Part shown: piece after piece, positions 44,903 through 55,311 of the stretch
Position numbering within the stretch: the stretch's first letter is position 1
Layout of the letters: each line of letters opens with the position of its first letter
NCBI GenBank assembly: GCA_027886185.1
Contig: WOAB01000040.1
Span: 11,842,001 to 11,906,000, forward strand
Reading direction: 5' to 3'
From: Rheum nobile
Lineage: Eukaryota; Streptophyta; Magnoliopsida; Caryophyllales; Polygonaceae
DNA length: 64,000 nt
Notes under the pieces: model-generated
Seen by the model: the letters and a program-made list of their open reading frames with translations, nothing else
Told to the model about the DNA's origin: nothing
Databases searched by the model: none
Made by a program: the position numbers and the translations under genes

Positions 44903-45541
44903 ATGGATCGAAAGTGGATGTCAGCTAATCGGTTGTCTCGTGAGTATGATAAATGAGTGGATGAGTTTATACGATTTGCTGTTGAGAATGCTGAAAATCC
45001 TGCAAAAATTTTGTGTCCATGCACAAAATGCTTTAATGCAAATATGAAGGGTGTAAGTGATGTAAGAGATGATCTGTTTATGTATGGAATCGATCAATCT
45101 TACACCTATTGGACATTGCATGGTGAAAAAAAAACACCCATTAGTAAGGATTCCATGTACGAATCATCTGATTATGAAGAATCTAATTATGAAAGAGATC
45201 GACTTGAAGAAATGGCTGAAGTAGTTGCATAGGACTTCCATGATCGGACTGATATGATAGAAGAAATGTTGAGGGAAGCTCGAGAACCTCTCTATCCATC
45301 ATGTAGCAAGTTCACAAAGTTGTCCACTGTTCTAAAATTGTTCAATTTGAAGGCTTCTCATGGATGGACTGATGTGAGTTTCACTGCATTGCTTCAACTT
45401 TTGACAGAAATGCTACCAAATGAAAATGTGCTTCCTGATTGTACGTACAAGGCGAGGAAATTGCTTTGCTCTGTAGGGTTGAACTATGAGAGAATCCCTG
45501 AATCGGTATGCCTAATATCTTTAACATTTAAGTTTATATAA
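44903..45541 (+). pseudogene. N-terminal part of CACTA TNP2 transposase
   Basis: ATG at 44903: MDRKWMSANRLSREYDK, a TGA, then VDEFIRFAVENAENPAKILC with PCTKCFNAN, YGIDQSYTYWTLHGE. A TAG at 45230 is followed in frame by DMIEEMLREAREPLYPSCSK and TKLSTVLKLFNLKASHGWTD, then LLQLLTEMLPNENVLPDCTY. From family knowledge this is the Transpos_assoc domain (W..H.E / CPC..C) plus the start of the TNP2 transposase. The catalytic part is absent. Two stops make it non-functional. Confidence 0.85.
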
Positions 45542-46004
45542 AAATGAATATATGAACTTATAAAGTTTATGTATATGCAGTACTTGTTGGGTTCAGCCAA
45601 GTCGTACACACAAGAAGAAATTGATGAGGTAACAGATGAGTGGCTTGGGTATCTTGAACCTCATTTGCAAATGATCACCTAATAGCTAGTTTCATAGCCT
45701 TGTATATGGTTGTTAATTATGAATATTGTAATGATTTTGGGGCTTCATTTTGTTAAGGGAGACTACTAGGTGCTCAATTTTGTGGATATATATGATGCTT
45801 CATTTTGTTAGGGAGATTATACTTTTTTGTGGATATATATGGTGCTCAATTGACCTAAGTACAGATTTTGTGGATACAATACTGATTTTAACTAGACAAT
45901 TAAGTATTTTATGGATATATATGTTGCTGTAAATCTGCTAGCAGGTTGGTGGTGTAGGAGCTTCCACTGGAAATATTGAAATTTAAAAAAAAAACATAAC
46001 AAAC
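45542..46004 (+). other. CACTA F interior after the transposase fragment
   Basis: After an intron-like stretch, an acceptor GTATATGCAG at about 45583 precedes a short open exon reading SAKSYTQEEIDEVTDEWLGY then LEPHLQMIT and a stop at 45680. It is not recognised. The rest is AT-rich, with repeats of GTGGATATATATG near 45780-45920. Confidence 0.4.
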
Positions 46005-46340
46005 ATAGCGCTTTTATAACAGAACCGCTAAGAGACGAATAGGAATAACAAAAACCATAGCGCTTGCGCTAAGAGTGGTAAAACTCTTAGCGTTTTTTTA
46101 AGAAAAGCGCTAAGATTGGTGGTTACTTCTCTTAGCACTTTTCTTAAAAAAGCGCTAAGAGTGTTAACGTTCCTTCAACGAAAAAACACTTAAAACATAG
46201 CGCTTTTCTGTAAAAAGCGCTATGCGTGTATTTCTTATAGCGCTATAGTTCTATATTATCACGAACGCTTAGATAGCGGTTGTAAAACCGCTATCCGTGT
46301 AATAAAAAACCCGTTATGCCAAGGCCATTCTGTACTAGTG

Positions 46341-46589
46341 AGAGAGTTCAACGTGGTGAACTCTAACATGAAGATCAACGTGATGATCTCGAGATTGAAC
46401 GGACAAGAACTCAAGGGGGGTGACGGCAAGGCTTAACAAGGAGGCAACCACTCAACTTAATTAAACCTAAACATGTGTGAAAACAAGATAAAGGGTGGCT
46501 TATATAGCCAAGTGACTCGATCATGGGCCAAACCAAGACTAATGGGTCGGTGGGCTTAAACACAAGACACACACCCAAAATGGAAATTA
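46341..46589 (-). repeat. Right part of composite H's left LTR
   Basis: Resumes the LTR after CACTA F. AACGTGATGATCTCGAGATT and GGCTTATATAGCCAAG match the solo LTR at 49716-50333. A TATATAGCC promoter box is present on the complementary reading. Confidence 0.7.
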
Positions 46590-48090
46590 CTAAAAATAGT
46601 GAAAGAATCTCAAAACTGAAAGTCTCAAAATATTCGGGCATATAACCTCATAATGGACTTCATAGGCAATCATACGCTTGCGGCGCGAGCGGCGACAATA
46701 GGCGCGCGCCATGGCATGGGGCGCACGTCGGGACGCTTGGGTGCGCGTTGGGGTAGGTGCTGCGGTGCCGGCCTCAATGGTGGACAATGTCACAATGGCC
46801 ACGGTCTCCACCTCAACGATGTCGCTGCAAGCTAATGACCTCGTGACTATGGAATGTGTGACTTGAGCAATGGCATGAATGTGAGCCCTAGTGACGGGGC
46901 CGTTGCTCCTGACGCTCATCATCTCCTCCTCGTCCTTCTCCGTCAAGGGTCAGAGGCAATCAATCTTCCCTTCTTGGCCGCGAATCGTCCGCGATTTGTC
47001 CTCGTTGTACTCATTGGGGACATAAGGAGATAGATCGGCCACGTTGAACGTGGGCTGCACACCATAATCATCTGGCAGCTCTAGGTGGTAGGCGTTGTTG
47101 CCAAAGCGCTCTAGTATCTCGAATGGTCCATCTCCATGAGGGTCCATCTTGGTGCAAAGCGTTCCTTGCACAAGTGCAGCCACACCATGTCTCGGGGGCG
47201 AAGACGATGCGACGACGACCCTTGTTGGCCTAGCGCTCGTATTGTGTGGCACTCGAGTTGCTCCATGGTGCATTGGTGAAGCTCATTCACGAACTCAGTC
47301 TGCTTCGCTCCTTATAGGTTCTCGACATCACGCAAAGGGTGTGGCGTCAAATCCAGTGGGATGAGCGGGTTCCTCCCATGCACCACCTCAAATGGTGTGA
47401 GCTTGGTCGTCGAGTGCATAGACCTGTTATATGAAAACTCAACAAAAGGTAGTATGTCTTCCCAACGGTGAGGGTTGGACCTAAGCATGGTTCTATGTAG
47501 GGTGCCTAAGGTCTGGTTGGTCACCTCGGTCTGGCCATCTGTTTAGGGGTGGTAGCTAGTACTAAATAGAAGGGTTGGTGCCTAGCTTTCCCCAAAGTGT
47601 CTTCCAAAAATAGCTCTCAAACTTCACGTCTCTATCACTCAGAATAGTATGTGGGATTCCATGAAGCCGAACCACATGCTCAAAAAAAAGTTAGCTATGT
47701 CCGAAGCATTGATGGTCATTCTACAAGGGATAAAGTGAGCCATCTTGGAGAACCTGTCAAAAACAACAGAGATTTAATCTCTCCCCTTCTTAGAAGTAGG
47801 CAACCCATCACAAAATCCATAGAAAGTTCTTCTCAGGGTGCTACGAGTATGGATAGGGGGTGTACAATCCTCTAGGACTCGATCTAGTCTTGGCTTTGTT
47901 GCAAGTCACACAAATTTAACAAAATCGAGTGCCATGCTTAGTCATATGGGGCCAATAAAATTGTTCCTTGAGGGCATCTAAGGTTTTGGCAATGCCAAAG
48001 TGTTTATGCCCTCATGTGCCTCTCGAATAAGGAGGTGCCTAATAGAGGATTGGGGTATGCAAAGCTTCCCAGGCTAAAAAGGTATCCCTC
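46590..48090 (-). pseudogene. Composite H integrase and C-terminal tail
   Basis: Minus-strand pieces: 47312-47524 with TNQTLGTLHRTMLRSNPHRW and VEFSYNRSMHSTTKLTPFEV; 46950-47273 with DPHGDGPFEILERFGNNAYH and FNVADLSPYVPNEY; 46590-46946 with SVRSNGPVTRAHIHAIAQVT. Degenerate integrase core and zinc-finger sequence extends to about 48090. The tail matches elements A and B (ITRARAKAIA). RT and RNase H are missing. Several frameshifts. Confidence 0.82.
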
Positions 48091-48094
48091 ATTC

Positions 48095-48600
48095 GGCCAT
48101 GGGCCCAACAAGAATTATGGGCCGGTGGGCTTAAACACAAGACACACACACGCCTAAAAATAAAAATTACTAAAAATAGCAAAATAAATAGAAAGTCTCA
48201 AAATATGCGAGAAAATAACCTCAAAATGGAAATCATAGGCAACCATAGGCACGCGGCGAGGGCGTCGCGAGTGGCGACACTTGGCGCGCACCATGGCATG
48301 GGGCGCTGGGCATTGAGGAGCACGCTGGGATGTTGGGGCACGCGCCATAGGAGCTCTATGGGGGCACTCGGCAGGTGCTGGGGTGCCAGCCTCGATGGTG
48401 GCCAATGTCACAATGGCCATGGTCTCCACCTCAAAGGTGTTGTTGCAAGCTAATGACCTCGTGACTATGGACTGTGTGGCTTGAGCAATGGCACGAGCAC
48501 GAGCCCTAGTGACGGGGTCGTTGCTCCTAACGCTCATCACCTCCTCCTCATCCTTCACTGTCAAGGGTCGGGGGTGAAGGTGTCAAGGGTCGGGGGTGAA
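48095..48600 (-). pseudogene. Second truncated copy of the H-family 3' end
   Basis: Minus frame 48154-48564 reads SVRSNDPVTRARARAIAQAT, a second version of the tail at 46590-46946, with the same surrounding sequence (GGGCTTAAACACAAGACAC on the + strand). It is a separate, truncated copy joined directly to the first. A 22-bp direct repeat (GTCAAGGGTCGGGGGTGAAG core) lies at 48559-48605. Confidence 0.75.
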
Positions 48601-48601
48601 G

Positions 48602-49002
48602 GTGTCAAACGGGTCGGGTTCGGGTTTAAGCATACCGGGTCAGGTCATTTACGGGTCAGGTCGATTACGGGTCAAAATTTGCGGGTTGATTGTAGGTCGG
48701 GTCGTTGCGGGTTAGGTACGGGTTCGGGTCGAGAGCGCCATGTCAAAGTTTTATAAAATGAATATTAAAATAATATTTTAATTAAAACAAAAATAATAAA
48801 TCAAAATATTATTTTTATATAATATTTATATAATATTTATATAATAAAAAGATATTATAATATTTAATATATAAAAAATATACGCATTTGTAATGACCCA
48901 ACCCATAAATTTTCGGGTCGAACGTGTCGGATCACTTTTGACCCAATACTTTTCGGGTCGGGTCTCAACCCAAAAAACGCGGGTCGGGTCAAATTTTGAC
49001 AC
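48602..49002. mobile_element. GGGTC-rich inverted-repeat element (possible MITE)
   Basis: Ends are GTGTCAAACGGGTCGGG and, in reverse complement, GTGTCAAAATTTGACCCG. The interior has many GGGTCGGGT and GGGTCAGGT words and an AT-rich centre. No target duplication was seen, so the limits are tentative. Confidence 0.5.
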
Positions 49003-49026
49003 ATGTACTCGGGGGCCATCAGATCA

Positions 49027-49204
49027 GTTACAGAGTTCTTAGTTGATTGTCCATACTCTCTATAAACCCTCAATTCTAATAAGCTATATATGTATTCCTC
49101 TGTTGTAAATGACAGCCAATGAATGAAATCATCAATGACATGAGACACCTTCTTCTTCCTGATTCTTTTCTTGATTTAGCATTGGTTCAATATGATCACA
49201 AACA
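49027..49204 (+). repeat. Copia G 5' LTR, right piece
   Basis: Continues the LTR after insertion H, with CAGTTACAGAGTTCTTAGTT and TATATATGTATTCCTCT matching the 3' LTR. It ends ACAAACA directly before the primer site. It is about 45 bp longer than the 3' LTR in its last part. Confidence 0.85.
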
Positions 49205-49214
49205 TGGTATCAGA
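49205..49214 (+). promoter_or_regulatory. Primer binding site of copia G
   Basis: TGGTATCAGA follows the LTR end without spacer, the usual tRNA-Met site. Confidence 0.8.
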
Positions 49215-49244
49215 TGTATAGGATTTGATCCTATTACTTCCGCT

Positions 49245-51062
49245 TAGGACTGAGCATCGGTCCGGAACCGAACCAAAAAACCGAAAATCGAAACCCGAAA
49301 AAAAGTGGAACAAAAAACCGAACCGAATTAGAGTGGTTCGGCTTAAAAAAAAAACGATAGGCATGAAATTCCCAACTACTGCCATTTTAGTAATGCTTTG
49401 CAGGGAGTATGACTTTATGTTGTGTAACTTGTGTCTACTTAATTAATAAGAGTCGATCGAGTAGAATATAATTGTAAAGAATATCACTATTAAGTCCACT
49501 GCCATTCACATAAGAAAATAAATAGTTATTATGAATTTAATCAAATTATATATGAACAGTCTGAACCTATATATTCATATTATTTCACCTAATTTATAGG
49601 GAAAAATAAATTTCTAGGAAGTTATATTATATTGAAGGAATTGACATTTAATTAATTCGTATATTATTGTACATATGTTTGATTTGGAGAGGGACTAAAT
49701 AAATAATTACTATATTGATGTGAATCGAAGGCTCGGTTTGCGTCGGATGAGCGGATCTAGACCGTGAAGACACCACACCAACTCGTGTTGAGGTTTTGGG
49801 GATAGATCTGGCTTCGCACATGAGGAAATCGAGGAAGATCGAGCAAGACTTCGACGTGATGAAGGTTGGCGAGATCTCTTGAGACTCAACGTGATGAGAC
49901 TCATAAGGAAAGATCAACGTGATGATCTTTTTTGAACGAATAAGTAACCGAGATGACGCCCAGGCCTAAATAAGGAGGAACTATCTCAACTTTGAATTTA
50001 GGCAATGAACTAAGCATCCAGAGAAAGTACATAGAGGCGAGGCTTATATAGCCAAGCCATTCAACCATGAGCTTTATTCTAACCTAATGGGTCGGGCTCT
50101 TGACACAAGAGACACACACGCCCAAAAATAGAACTGACTTAAAATAGTAAATGCTAAAAGCAAACATACCTAGTATAGTAAATGACCAAAAGTGGCAACA
50201 TGCCAAAAATGGAAAATACTAAAATATTAGAAATGCTAAAATAGGAAATATAAGGACGCGCCAAGGGGGACGCCAAGGGCGCGGTCTTGCAGGCCACAGT
50301 ATAGACCAGTTGTTGGGCAGTAGGATCGCATCATATATTATATTATTGTGCACCCAACATGGATCCTTAATTCTGCTACTAGTAGAAGAATAAAAGATTG
50401 CTAGGCTGCTAGCTTGTGAATCATAATTTTCATTATCAACATATATTACGTAATTTTCAAATTAACCCCATAAAACAAAAAGTAGACTAAAAAGAATGGG
50501 CATAGAAGAAAAAGCAGACAAGCAGCAGTGCATCACATGAAATGGCTTATGTTAATGGCCAAAGAAGAAGCACATGAAAATGGCCATAGAATTGACTATT
50601 CTTGGCCCTTGGCAGTGGAGGACTGGAGGCGGGTGGAGGCGGGCAGTGGCGGTGGCTCTTGGCGCCGCTGCGATGGAGGTTAGGGCGTCAGCCGTCGGGA
50701 CTCAAGGCGGTGGAGGCGAGTGGGTGATTTGCGAAACAGGCAAGCAACAACCAGCCAGCCAGTAGCGATTAGCGAAGGAGGAGGCGGTGATGAATGAGAA
50801 TAGGGTTGAGTGGTTGACTGTTTGAGGGTTGAAGGAAGGAGATGGTTAGATGGGCTTTACATATAAGGCCCAATAAACAATCAGTATAACTGTCCACAAT
50901 CCAATTCTACAAGGTCCAATTTTTTTTTTAAATTCGGTTTAATCGAACCAAACCGAAAATGGAAAATACTTGAACCAAAACCCGAACCAAATTATTTCGG
51001 TTTGGTTTTTTCGGTTCACTTCGTTTAAAATTTTTGGTTTAACCGAACCGTGGTCAGCCCTA
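49245..51062. mobile_element. hAT-like non-autonomous element in copia G
   Basis: Ends are TAGGACTGAGCA and, in reverse complement, TAGGGCTGACCA. Flanks CTTCCGCT (49237-49244) and CTTTCGAT (51063-51070) match in 6 of 8 positions, as expected of an old 8-bp hAT duplication. CCGAACCGAA-type words fill both ends. The interior holds a solo LTR (49716-50333) and a short GC-rich open stretch (50574-50765) of unknown origin. No transposase. Confidence 0.75.
49716..50333 (-). mobile_element. Solo LTR of the H family inside the hAT-like element
   Basis: 618 bp, TGATGTGAATCG to GGATCGCATCA, flanked by TATAT (49711-49715 and 50334-50338). AACGTGATGATCTTTTTTGA and GGCTTATATAGCCAAGCC match the LTR of composite H. 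No coding region. Confidence 0.85.
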
Positions 51063-51254
51063 CTTTCGATCTTCAAGATTTTGACTTTGTTGATCAAATC
51101 CACTTATTTCTTTCGCAAATCCTGTTTGATCTTATCATTCGATCTACTTTCTTCATGTTTCAGTCGAATTTCACTTTCGATTTCTATTTCTTTATAATCG
51201 ATGTACTTCGATTGATTTAATTTCTCGATAGTTGATTGAGTTATTCTTGCGACA

Positions 51255-52600
51255 ATGGTGAATGTTGTTCATCCTGTTATCACAGAACTTGGTGATCCTC
51301 TCCATCTCTAGACAATCCCGGGATGATTCTTTTGTCACAAAAAAATCGATGGAAAAGGTTTCCTCTCATGACGTCGTGCTGTCTTGGTTGCCTTGAGTGC
51401 CAATAACAAGATTGCCTTTATTGATGGCACCTTTCCTCGCTCTTCTCATAATAATGACCCCTCTCGTCTTTGCTTATGGGATCGATGCAATGGTCTTGTA
51501 ATTTCTTGGATAGTAACTTCTCTAGACAAGAACATCATTGACAATGTTCTTTTCGCAACCACAACTCAAGCCATATGGAATCATCTATTAATTTGATATT
51601 TGGTCATAATAATGGCGCTTAGGATGTTCAATATCTAGAAGGAGATCGCTTCAATTTCTCAAGGAAATGATGACATCACTTCTTATTTCACAAGAATCAA
51701 GAAGCTCTAGGATGAACTCGATTCTATTCGTTCTATTCCACCTTGTTCTTGTGAAACTACAGTAGAAATGATGGCTTATGAAGAGGAACAATGCCTTTAT
51801 CAATTTTTTATTGGACTCATAGGGACATACGCCATGGTTTGTGGCAATATTCTGATGATGCATCCTTCACTAGACGTGGATCAAGCTTATTCTATGCTCT
51901 TATAGGAAGAACAACAAAGGGATATTAAACAAGTTTTTCAGTCTTCAAATGATTCTAGTTCCTTTCATGCTCAATATTCTCAGAGATCCAATTACAAAGG
52001 CAAGAATCCAAAAACATGTACTTTCTGCACGAAAATGGGTCACTTGGTTGATAATTGCTATGGATCATTAGATATCTTCCTGGCACTCGATCCAACTATG
52101 TTCAGACACATGATGCTTTCACTCCTTCATTTGGATTGACTTCTACTGAATTTAATCAGCTTTAGAATCTTCTTCAGTAGACTTCTAGTTCTTCCTCAAT
52201 TGATCAGGCATTCAACAACTTTGTTGTTACTCCTTCTTCTTTTGCTGGAATTGGACGAACTATTTTCAATCACACTTGGATAATTGATTTTGGCGCCAAT
52301 GATCATATGTGTCCTACTTTGAGTCATTTTCTTGATTTCAAGAAATTTTCTACTCCTATGTATGTCAATTTACCTAATGGTCAGTGTATTTCTGTTTCAC
52401 TTGTTGGTAGAGTTCAACTCACAAGTCGGATCATCATAGAGGATGTTCTATTTGTTCCTAATTTCATATTCAACCTATTATCAATGAGTAAACTTGTTTC
52501 TCAATTGCATTGCCATGTCATTTTCATTGATAAGATGTGTACATTGCAAGGTCTGACTTTGACCAAGCCTTTAGTCCTTGATAAGACAGCAAATGATGTG
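51255..52600 (+). pseudogene. Gag and protease of copia G
   Basis: Starts near ATG 51255 (MVNVVHPVITELGDPLHL) with many stops. Gag core: LSANNKIAFIDGTFPRSSHN, LWDRCNGLVISWIVTSLDKN. Near 52017 the CCHC knuckle is intact (CTFCTKMGHLVDNC). Protease near 52281: WIIDFGANDHM, where the catalytic DSG is DFG, followed by VLFVPNFIFNLLSMSKLVSQ. It ends near 52600 where homology stops. The lost serine and stops show it is dead. Confidence 0.8.
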
Positions 52601-53592
52601 ATCCGAGAGCCGGCATCACTAAAGAAGAACGAGTTGCCCAAAATTGATGATCTTGTTAAAAGCTCAAAATCTATCGGGTTGTTCTTTTCCACTTTCAAGA
52701 GTTAAGTGCTTTGTCTTCCAAGTAATGAGAGCCATATTTTCCAAATATCGTGAAGAGCCACAAATGAAGACATGAACGCATCTCAATGAAAGCATTAAAT
52801 ACAAGTTTATAGTCTTGCACATCAAGACTCTTCTTCACATGAATTAAGTAGCTACCATCAAGAGGATTTGGCTCTTCTTCTCTCATCATCAAAGCTTGGC
52901 TACTTGATTAGTCTTTCTTCTTCATATTTAAGCTATTGTTTCTCCCATTGTAAGAGGATATTGAGTTAAGTATTTTTGGAAAATATTTGAGTGTTTCAAA
53001 CATATTGGGAGAAATTCCTTTTCTTCGGTTAGTGATCATATCCAACCAAGTTCTTGTGAATTCAAGAACCATGGGTTGATTTCTTTTGAGTGGGTTTATC
53101 TCAATTGATTTCGATTCTCTTTCAATAGTGTTTGGTGCGTTTATCGAGAAGTTATTGATTGCATATCCGTTCTTGTGAGTTTTTCAAGAACAACCAAGCC
53201 AATTCTTTTGGGGATACATCTATGGTGCCTAGCTTGTTCTCTTTTGGAAGTTCATGTAGTTGATTAATCTATAATTTCTATGTTGTAACTTTGGTTTTGA
53301 AAGAATACGTTTACTGCAAGATATATTTATGATGTTTTATTAATTTGTTGGTAGACGCGGACGAAAAATCGATTAGAATAGTATCCTAATTTTCTTCAAA
53401 AAATACATAGGGACAACGCTTCTTTGCAAAGAACCGTTGTCCAGATTATTTAAACATCTTCATTTTTAAAATAAACGTGATCCTTTTCTTACCACGGTTC
53501 GACAGTCTTATTGCGCTGAGAACAACATTGGTATTAAAACCACGGTCTTCTTCGTTAATTAACCGTTGTCCGCCCCCCTTTATGTACTAGTG
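52601..53592. mobile_element. Inserted DNA with a CACTA-type right end
   Basis: Replaces integrase of copia G. The right end TTTATGTACTAGTG is a CACTA terminus, with AACCGTTGTCC-type subterminal motifs at 53410-53580. No left CACTA end was found. The left part (about 52600-53330) resembles LTR DNA (CATATTTAAGC box near 52927). It is probably a composite of an LTR fragment and a truncated CACTA element. Confidence 0.55.
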
Positions 53593-54035
53593 CTTCTTCC
53601 TATAATGTTGCCAACTATTTTCCTGAATGGTAACAAGCTATGGGCAATAAGTTGGCAATCCTTGATGTTAATCACACATGGGATTTAGTTGATCTTTCAC
53701 CAGGCAAGAAGCCAATCAGTTCTAAATCAGTGTTCAAGTTGAAATATAGAGTATATGGTACATTGGAAAGGCACAAAGCCAGACTTGTAATCAAGGGTTG
53801 TACTTAGAAGGGAGGTATAGATTATACTGAGACCTTCTTCCATGTGGTAAAGATGACCACCATTCGTAGTTTACTTGTTGTAGTTGTGAAGAACGGATGG
53901 ACTCTATGTCAACAATGCATTCTTTCATGGTAACTTAAAGGAGGAGTTTTATATGAGATACCTTAGGGTCTTTCAACAACACTAGGAAAGGCTTGTTGCC
54001 TCAACAAGTCTTTCTATGGTCTAAAGCAAGCCTCC
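53593..54035 (+). pseudogene. Reverse transcriptase N-terminal part of copia G
   Basis: Reads NVANYFPEW, a stop, QAMGNKLAILDVNHTWDLVD, then KPISSKSVFKLKYRVYGTLE and RHKARLVIKGCT, another stop and GGIDYTETFF. From family knowledge this is the conserved EWR.AM..E..AL..N.TW start. Several frameshifts follow. Confidence 0.8.
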
Positions 54036-55119
54036 ATGCAGTGGCACTCTAAACTCTCTATAGCCTTAATCTCTCAACATTATCAACAATCTCCCAATGA
54101 TTTTTCATTATTTTCAAAGAAGCCTTCCATTTCAGTTGTCTTCTTAGTAGTTTATGTCGATGATATTCTCATCACTAGCAACGATCACTCTGAGATTGTT
54201 GCTATTAAATCCTTTCTAGATGCTCAGATTCACATCAAGGATTTAGGGACACTCAGTTACTTCCTTGGCATTGAGTTTTTGCCTTCCTCCAAAGGTGTGA
54301 TTTCGTCTCAATGTAAATTCATCATTGATATTCTCAAGGACTTTGATTATGAAGATATTCCACAAACAAGGGGTCCTTTTGATTTTGTAGTAAAGTTGAC
54401 TACCTCAACCAATGATTTCTTGGCGGAGCCAACACCATATCGTCGATTTGCTGGCAAACTCAATTTTGTCACCACTTCAAGACTTGACATATGTTTTTCA
54501 GTCCAGTACTTAAGCCTATTCATGCATAGTCCTTCTCACTCTCACTTGAAGGCTTCTTTACATACTCTACGTTTTCTCAAATGAACCTTGAACTTTGGTC
54601 TTCTCACGTCTAATTCTGCAGATTTTGCTTTACAAGCATTTTGTGACTCCAACTGGGCCTCTTGCATCTGCTCATGGCTCACTATCGGTAGCTATTTCAT
54701 CATGATGGGCTCTTCTCCAATTTCATGGAAATTGAAGAAACAAACTAGAATATCATTATCATCGGCCAAAGCTGAATATAGGTCAACCATGCGCCTAACA
54801 ACTGAATTAGCTTGGCTCACTAGACTTTTGGTTGAGTTTGAAGTCACAAACCTTACTCTTGTTCCCATCAAGTGTGATAGCCAATGTGCTATTCACATTT
54901 GTCATAACTCCTTTCTTCCATGAGCGTACTAAGCTTATAGAAAAGCTTATAGAAATTGATTGCCATTTTGTGAGATCCAAGCATGCTCAAGGCTTTATCA
55001 CCTTATCTCATGTTCCTACTACACTTCAATTAGCGGATAAATTCACGAAACCTTTATCTGGGCCATCATACTCCTCTGTCTTAACCAAATTAGGATTGCT
55101 TTATTCACCTCCAATTTGA
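54036..55119 (+). pseudogene. RT catalytic part and RNase H of copia G
   Basis: Catalytic VVYVDDILITSND, then IKDLGTLSYFLGIEFLPSSK, PYRRFAGKLNFVTTSRLDIC and, after a stop at 54582, FALQAFCDSNWASCICSWLT. RNase H continues with WKLKKQTRISLSSAKAEYRS and LVPIKCDSQCAIHICHN. A frameshift near 54920 leads to IDCHFVRSKHAQGFITLSHV and LADKFTKPLSGPSYSSVLTK. A tandem AAGCTTATAGAA duplication inserts codons near 54930-54955. Confidence 0.85.
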
Positions 55120-55128
55120 GGAGGGTAT

Positions 55129-55311
55129 TGGAATTATATAGAGCTCGTGTGAGACACGTGTTTAGGGTGTTAGAAATCAGTTACAAAGTTGTTAGTTGAT
55201 TGACAATACTCCCTATGAACCCTCATTTCTAATTAGTTATATATGTACTCCTCTAATTATTTCTTGCTTTAGCCTTGATTCAGAAACCATTCTCTCTATG
55301 CATTGCCAACA
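55129..55311 (+). repeat. 3' LTR of copia G
   Basis: Starts TGGAATTATATAG after a purine-rich GAGGAGGGTAT and ends ATTGCCAACA. It is shorter than the 5' LTR by a deletion in its last third. The target duplication was not confirmed. Confidence 0.8.

Larger units (their letters stand above)
43142..46340. mobile_element. CACTA element F with partial TNP2-type transposase
   Basis: Ends are CACTATTACAAAATTTTTC and, in reverse complement, CACTAGTACAGAATGG. Flanks are CGA and AGA, one mismatch. Both ends have many copies of CTCTTAGCGGTTTTT / AGCGCTAAGAG hairpin motifs (43185-43570 and 46005-46300). It sits in the LTR of composite H. Internally it keeps the 5' part of a TNP2 transposase gene (44903-45541), so it is a deletion derivative of an autonomous CACTA element. 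Confidence 0.88.
42968..49021 (-). mobile_element. Ty3/gypsy composite H inserted in copia G's LTR
   Basis: Begins TGATGCGATTC and ends GGCCATCA, flanked by GATCA (42963-42967 and 49022-49026). The copia LTR reads through when it is removed. The left LTR matches the solo LTR at 49716-50333 and is split by CACTA element F. Minus-strand pol fragments follow (46590-48090), then a second copy of the same 3' end (48095-48600) and a GGGTC-rich element. A normal 5' LTR and the 5' half of the element are missing, so it is a rearranged or merged insertion. Confidence 0.75.
42916..55311 (+). mobile_element. Ty1/copia element G, heavily interrupted
   Basis: 5' LTR pieces (42916-42967 and 49027-49204) and a 3' LTR (55129-55311) share GGAATTATATAGAGCTCGTG and TTAGTTGATTG. 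A primer site is at 49205. Gag, protease, RT and RNase H remnants lie on the + strand in copia order. Insertions: gypsy composite H in the 5' LTR, a hAT-like element at 49245-51062, and other DNA at about 52600-53592 replacing integrase. Many point stops. It is the oldest element of this block because the others lie inside it. Confidence 0.82.
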
